From: an uncultured Prevotella sp.
GTDB lineage: Bacteria; Bacteroidota; Bacteroidia; Bacteroidales; Bacteroidaceae
NCBI GenBank assembly: GCA_934229335.1
Contig: CAKQDQ010000036.1
Coordinates: 1 to 19,592, forward strand
Direction of reading: 5' to 3'
Length of the DNA: 19,592 nucleotides
This document shows, one piece after another, positions 16,398 through 19,592 of the stretch. Each line of letters begins with the position of its first letter. The first letter of the stretch is position 1. Below the pieces are notes generated by a model. The model was not told where the DNA came from and did not search any database. It saw nothing but the letters and a program-made list of their open reading frames with translations. A program made the translations under genes and the position numbers.

Positions 16398-16940
16398 TTA
16401 CACGCCAAAATTCTCCGGGTGCTTCGCTACAATATCAGAGTAATACGACTTAATCATCGGCAGATCAACATCTATATTGCCAGTCGGGACGACACTCTTT
16501 GTACATTTTATCAGTTTGCTTTTGTAATCCAAAGCATACAAAAGGATTGGAATATTAGCACCATAAGCGATGAAATAGAATCCTTTTTTCCATTCCGCAT
16601 TATAACTTCTTGTACCTTCTGGTGTTATAGTCAGATGGAATTTTTTGTTATTTCTTGCCGTAGTTGCCAACACCTCCGTCATACTTGACTTTCTGTCACG
16701 ATATACCGGTATCCCCCCCATCTTACGAAAGAGTATCCCCAAAGGCCAGAAGAACCATTCTTTCTTCATCAAATAGTTAGAATGTAGCCCCTCAGCCTTT
16801 GAGTATAACTGTCCTATCAGGAAATCCCAATTACTGGTATGCGGTGCAAGACATATCACATATTTGTCAGGATGCTCCACTGTCACTTCCTTTTTCCAGC
16901 CCAAGACATTATACAGAAACCATTGACACAACAATTTCAT
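16398..16940 (-). CDS. PlsC-like acyltransferase (1-acylglycerol-3-phosphate type), 180 aa
   Basis: PlsC-family enzymes transfer an acyl chain from acyl-ACP or acyl-CoA to a lysophospholipid or similar acceptor at the inner face of the membrane. Two defining motifs are clear: the catalytic HxxxxD box as HTSNWD (H34, D39) and the acceptor-binding PEGTR at 107-111, with GGIPVYRDR (75-83) between them. It lacks a long N-terminal membrane anchor; the segment EWFFWPLGILF (61-71) could dip into the membrane. At 180 residues it is shorter than E. coli PlsC (245), like a subgroup of compact acyltransferases, so it may act on a glycolipid or aminolipid rather than on lysophosphatidate. It lies six bases after the 91-aa gene and just ahead of the amidase gene. 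Confidence 0.9.
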   Translation of the reverse strand: MKLLCQWFLYNVLGWKKEVTVEHPDKYVICLAPHTSNWDFLIGQLYSKAEGLHSNYLMKKEWFFWPLGILFRKMGGIPVYRDRKSSMTEVLATTARNNKKFHLTITPEGTRSYNAEWKKGFYFIAYGANIPILLYALDYKSKLIKCTKSVVPTGNIDVDLPMIKSYYSDIVAKHPENFGV

Positions 16941-16946
16941 AATCGT

Positions 16947-17222
16947 TTAGTACAGGTTACATATTTGGTCCACGACCTCATTAGCATCATTATTAAAGCT
17001 ATCAACTAAGCATCTATAATATTCACGCGGTTTCATTCCTGGTTCAGGATGTGACACTCGCATAATATAATCAGAATGAAGATCCATGATAGATTTCAAC
17101 AATGAATCAACATTCGATTCTTCTATATTAGCGTTATTATACAAAGACAAAGCGACACATTCCGCAAACATCTCACTGCAGATATAGTTTATTTCTCGTT
17201 TAAGATTTCTTTTATTAGCCAT
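16947..17222 (-). CDS. small conserved-looking protein of unknown function, 91 aa
   Basis: The start at 17222 (MANKRNLKREINYICSEMFAEC) is preferred over the ATG at 17267 because a promoter -7 box lies at 17246-17253, between them. The product is predicted to be all helical and cytoplasmic, with a basic N-terminus, three cysteines (CSEMFAEC and YRCLV; a fourth in ICNLY near the end) and acidic, Asn-rich middle and C-terminal parts. I recall similar short proteins in other Bacteroidales but no function. It is the first gene of the operon and stands six bases before the acyltransferase, so a link to lipid acylation is conceivable but not shown. Confidence 0.75.
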   Translation of the reverse strand: MANKRNLKREINYICSEMFAECVALSLYNNANIEESNVDSLLKSIMDLHSDYIMRVSHPEPGMKPREYYRCLVDSFNNDANEVVDQICNLY

Positions 17223-17245
17223 AACTCTCTGTTTTAATTTATGTC

Positions 17246-17253
17246 CAAAGTTA
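17246..17253 (-). promoter_or_regulatory. -7 element of the seven-gene operon promoter
   Basis: Minus-strand TAACTTTG, 24 bases upstream of the ATG at 17222. The -33 region about 20 bases further upstream reads TTTT rather than a good TTG, so the promoter match rests mainly on the -7 box and its position in a divergent intergenic gap. Confidence 0.5.
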
Positions 17254-17348
17254 ATCAAAAAAAACATAACATAAAAGAGATAAAGAGAAAATTATTATAA
17301 TTTAATGATAAATACGTATGTTTTATGTAGATTATCAGTTATTTTTAT

Positions 17349-17356
17349 TAACTTTG
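17349..17356 (+). promoter_or_regulatory. -7 element of the proS promoter
   Basis: TAACTTTG on the plus strand, 36 bases before the proS ATG at 17393. The -33 position (about 17324-17328) reads TATGT, a weak match. It mirrors the minus-strand element at 17246-17253, so the 170-base gap holds two back-to-back promoters about 100 bases apart. Confidence 0.55.
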
Positions 17357-17392
17357 CACTCATATCACGTAGTATATCAATATCATAAAATA

Positions 17393-18871
17393 ATGGCAAA
17401 AGAACTTAAAGAATTAACAAAACGCGCTGACAACTACAGTCAGTGGTACAACGATTTGGTTGTAAAAGCTGACCTTGCAGAACAATCTGCAGTCCGTGGT
17501 TGCATGGTTATCAAACCATACGGTTACGCTATTTGGGAAAAGATGCAGCAGCAACTTGACAAGATGTTTAAGGAAACAGGTGCTCAAAACGCATACTTTC
17601 CTCTTCTGATTCCAAAATCTTTCCTTTCAAGAGAAGCTGAGCACGTAGAAGGCTTTGCTAAAGAGTGCGCAGTAGTTACCCATTATCGCCTAAAAACTAA
17701 CGAGGCTGGTGACGGTGTCGTTGTTGACCCTGCCGCCAAGTTGGAGGAAGAGCTTATAGTTCGTCCTACGTCAGAGACTATTATATGGAACACATACAAA
17801 AATTGGATACATTCTTGGCGTGATCTGCCGCTTATGTGCAACCAGTGGTGTAACGTGATGCGTTGGGAAATGCGCACACGTCCATTCCTTCGTACATCAG
17901 AATTCCTTTGGCAAGAGGGACACACTGCTCATGCTACACGTGAAGAGGCTGAAGCTGAAGCTCAGAAGATGCTTAAGGTATATGCTACCTTCGCAGAAGA
18001 ATGGATGGCGGTACCTGTTATGCAAGGCGTAAAGAGTGAAACCGAGCGTTTCGCAGGTGCGCTTGACACATATACCATTGAGGCTATGATGCAGGATGGT
18101 AAGGCATTACAGTCTGGTACATCTCACTTCCTCGGTCAGAATTTTGCTAAGGCCTTTGATGTTACATACCTCACAAAGGAAAACAAGCCAGAATACGTAT
18201 GGGCTACATCATGGGGCGTTTCCACACGTCTTATTGGCGCACTTATCATGACTCACTCTGATGACAATGGTCTCGTTTTGCCTCCACGTCTTGCCCCATT
18301 ACAGGTAGTCATAATCCCTATCGGCAAGGGTGAACAGCAAGCTCAAATAGCTGAAAAATTCCAACCAATCATAGATGCACTCCGTGCGAAAGGTATTAGC
18401 GTGAAATATGACGATGCAGACAATAAGCGTCCAGGCTTTAAGTTTGCAGACTATGAGTTGAAGGGCGTTCCTGTAAGACTCGTTATGGGTGGTCGCGACC
18501 TTGAAAATGGCACAGTAGAAATCATGCGTCGTGATACACTTGAGAAAGAAACAGTAGGTTTTGAAGGCCTTGCTGAACACGTAGAGCATCTTCTTGATGA
18601 CATCCAAGAAAACATCTTCAAAAAAGCTAAGGCGTTCCGTGATGCACATATTTACGAATGTGATGACTACGAAGAGTTCAAATCAAAAGTTAAGGATGGT
18701 GGTTTCTTCCTTTGCCATTGGGATGGTACAGCAGAAACAGAAGCTAAGATAAAGGAAGAGACACAAGCAACAATCCGCTGTGTGCCTTTCGCATTTGAGC
18801 AGACACCTGGCACCGACATGGTTTCTGGTAAGCCATCTAAATGCCGTGTTCTCATAGCAAGGAGTTACTAA
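17393..18871 (+). CDS. proS: prolyl-tRNA synthetase, archaeal/eukaryotic (ProS3) type, 492 aa
   Basis: This class II synthetase charges tRNA-Pro with proline. The start at 17393 ([20 protein letters not shown]) is preferred over the ATG at 17318, which lies upstream of the -7 element and adds an unrelated peptide. Motifs are RPTSE (124-128) for proline and adenylate binding, motif 2 as [21 protein letters not shown] (start about 156), and motif 3 as [17 protein letters not shown] (about 275-291). The anticodon-binding domain begins near [11 protein letters not shown] (301-311), and a C-terminal domain follows with scattered cysteines and the terminal Tyr (RSY) typical of this type. It lacks the large editing insertion found in E. 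coli-type ProRS (about 570 aa), so it is the short form. It is monocistronic by its own promoter and terminator. Confidence 0.98.
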   Translation: MAKELKELTKRADNYSQWYNDLVVKADLAEQSAVRGCMVIKPYGYAIWEKMQQQLDKMFKETGAQNAYFPLLIPKSFLSREAEHVEGFAKECAVVTHYRLKTNEAGDGVVVDPAAKLEEELIVRPTSETIIWNTYKNWIHSWRDLPLMCNQWCNVMRWEMRTRPFLRTSEFLWQEGHTAHATREEAEAEAQKMLKVYATFAEEWMAVPVMQGVKSETERFAGALDTYTIEAMMQDGKALQSGTSHFLGQNFAKAFDVTYLTKENKPEYVWATSWGVSTRLIGALIMTHSDDNGLVLPPRLAPLQVVIIPIGKGEQQAQIAEKFQPIIDALRAKGISVKYDDADNKRPGFKFADYELKGVPVRLVMGGRDLENGTVEIMRRDTLEKETVGFEGLAEHVEHLLDDIQENIFKKAKAFRDAHIYECDDYEEFKSKVKDGGFFLCHWDGTAETEAKIKEETQATIRCVPFAFEQTPGTDMVSGKPSKCRVLIARSY

Positions 18872-18992
18872 TTACCTGAACATAAGCAAGTATTCATGAG
18901 ATACTTGAACACAAACTTACTCTTAGAAGAATTCCTATACGACTAAAACACGACAATAAATATGGAATCACACATATTTATAAGATAATCAC

Positions 18993-19038
18993 AGCATGAA
19001 GGAGGTTGGGGCACCAGCCTTCCTCATGCTATTTTGTT
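18993..19038 (+). terminator. intrinsic terminator of proS
   Basis: The arms at 18993-19009 and 19014-19030 form a 17-bp stem, GC-rich in the middle, with two G-U wobbles and one A-C mismatch, a four-base loop (GGCA), and then ATTTTGTT at 19031-19038. It lies 121 bases after the proS stop. I see nothing else in 18872-18992. Confidence 0.8.
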
Positions 19039-19051
19039 ATAATATCCACCT

Positions 19052-19071
19052 AACTTATATTTACATAAGTT
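19052..19071. repeat. 7-bp inverted repeat upstream of the aquaporin gene
   Basis: AACTTAT (19052-19058) and ATAAGTT (19065-19071) are exact reverse complements with a six-base spacer, ending 15 bases before the aquaporin ATG. It could be an operator or a leader hairpin that sequesters the start region. No clear TAnnTTTG element is seen for this gene. Confidence 0.4.
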
Positions 19072-19086
19072 CTAAAAAATCACATT

Positions 19087-19592
19087 ATGAGGAAATATTT
19101 AGCGGAATTAATTGGTACATTCGTCCTCACATTCCTTGGCTGCGGAGCAGCTATCAGTCTTAACTGTGGCGTAGACACTGCATCTGTAGTAGGCACAGCA
19201 TTCGCTTTCGGCATATCTGTTATAGCTATGGCATACACCATTGGAGGAGTTAGTGGTTGCCATATAAATCCTGCCATTACACTTGGTTGTCTGCTTTCCA
19301 AGCGAATATCAGTAAAAGATGCGGCAATGTATATGGTATTCCAGACCATTGGAGCAATCCTTGCATCGTGTCTGCTCTTTGTTATGGTAAACACCGCTCC
19401 AGACCTTCCTGGTGGAACAACGACAGGCGCAAATGTATGTGCAGGCGGAGTAATAAATGGTGTTATAGCCGAAACAATACTCACAACCCTGTTTGTACTT
19501 GTAGTATTAGGTAGTACAGACGAAAAAAAAGGTGCAGGTAATATGGCAGGTCTCGCTATTGGTACTTCCTTAATACTCATACATCTTGTAGG
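19087..19592 (+). CDS. aqpZ: aquaporin (MIP family, AqpZ-like), N-terminal part
   Basis: A membrane channel of the major intrinsic protein family, probably passing water. The window holds the first 168 codons; the C-terminus is cut off. The start MRKYLAELIGTFVLTFLGCGAA is the standard first helix of the family. The first NPA motif lies at residues 61-63 (GGVSGCHINPAITLG), with Cys in a place usually held by Gly or Ala. Further hydrophobic helices follow at about 35-55, 80-103, 122-140 and from 152, and the last residues in view (SLILIHLVG) precede where the second NPA (NPARS in AqpZ) should come. The pattern near IHLV favours AqpZ over glycerol facilitators, but the selectivity-filter residues that would decide are mostly outside the window. 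Confidence 0.9.
   Translation, partial: MRKYLAELIGTFVLTFLGCGAAISLNCGVDTASVVGTAFAFGISVIAMAYTIGGVSGCHINPAITLGCLLSKRISVKDAAMYMVFQTIGAILASCLLFVMVNTAPDLPGGTTTGANVCAGGVINGVIAETILTTLFVLVVLGSTDEKKGAGNMAGLAIGTSLILIHLV

Noticed and set aside
17318..17392. Upstream ATG extending proS by 25 codons
   Set aside because: The extra peptide does not match ProRS, and the -7 promoter element lies inside it. The ATG at 17393 gives the normal N-terminus.
18299..18649. 116-codon minus-strand ORF inside proS
   Set aside because: It is antisense to the conserved anticodon-binding part of proS and shows no independent support.
1..19592. Mobile elements, CRISPR, tRNA/rRNA, toxin-antitoxin or defence genes
   Set aside because: Reading both strands I found no transposase, integrase, regularly spaced repeats, tRNA cloverleaf or recognisable defence domain. 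The region reads as stable core chromosome.

Overview
The window looks like ordinary chromosomal DNA from a member of the Bacteroidales, most likely Prevotella or a close relative. The evidence is a Bacteroidetes-type LptD, a Rho factor with a very long low-complexity N-terminus, a large DUF4450 secreted protein, an archaeal/eukaryotic-type prolyl-tRNA synthetase, and repeated TAACTTTG elements matching the Bacteroidetes -7 promoter consensus (TAnnTTTG). No Shine-Dalgarno-like sites stand out. I see no rRNA, tRNA, CRISPR array, insertion sequence, integrase or phage gene.

Layout. (1) 1-699, plus strand: the 3' end of a YfcE-type phosphodiesterase, a DUF4250 protein and an overlapping small unknown protein, closed by a 24-bp perfect inverted repeat (738-792) that also faces the end of the next, convergent unit. 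(2) 852-6641, minus strand: lptD, rho and a TetR regulator, each with its own candidate promoter. (3) 6900-17222, minus strand: a tightly packed seven-gene run. In transcription order it holds a 91-aa unknown protein, a PlsC-like acyltransferase, a secreted amidase with a golvesin-like domain, a 101-aa unknown protein, a YgiQ-type radical SAM protein, the RarA ATPase and a DUF4450 protein. It starts from a promoter near 17250 and ends in a strong hairpin at 6737-6793. (4) 17393-19592, plus strand: proS with its own promoter and terminator, then the start of an aquaporin gene cut by the window edge.

The genes are mostly housekeeping: transcription termination (rho), outer-membrane LPS assembly (lptD), phospholipid or glycolipid acylation, peptidoglycan or glycan processing, replication-fork maintenance (rarA), tRNA charging (proS) and water or solute flux (aquaporin). 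LptD, the acyltransferase, the amidase and the DUF4450 protein all belong to the envelope or secreted fraction, so the region has an envelope flavour, but no single pathway ties it together. There is no stretch above 300 bases without a gene. The longest non-coding gaps are 6642-6899 (promoter, terminator and a second folded element), 18872-19086 (proS terminator, then an inverted repeat), 3613-3794 (rho leader), 1443-1623 (TetR promoter and operator), 17223-17392 (divergent promoters) and 700-851 (inverted repeat).

I did not find a clearly new defence, mobile or signalling system. The points most worth a second look are the blocky-charged N-terminus of Rho, an amidase whose catalytic fold is interrupted by a carbohydrate-binding-like domain, the structured DNA after the DUF4450 gene, a near-leaderless lptD promoter, a TetR operator candidate, and three small conserved-looking unknown genes.
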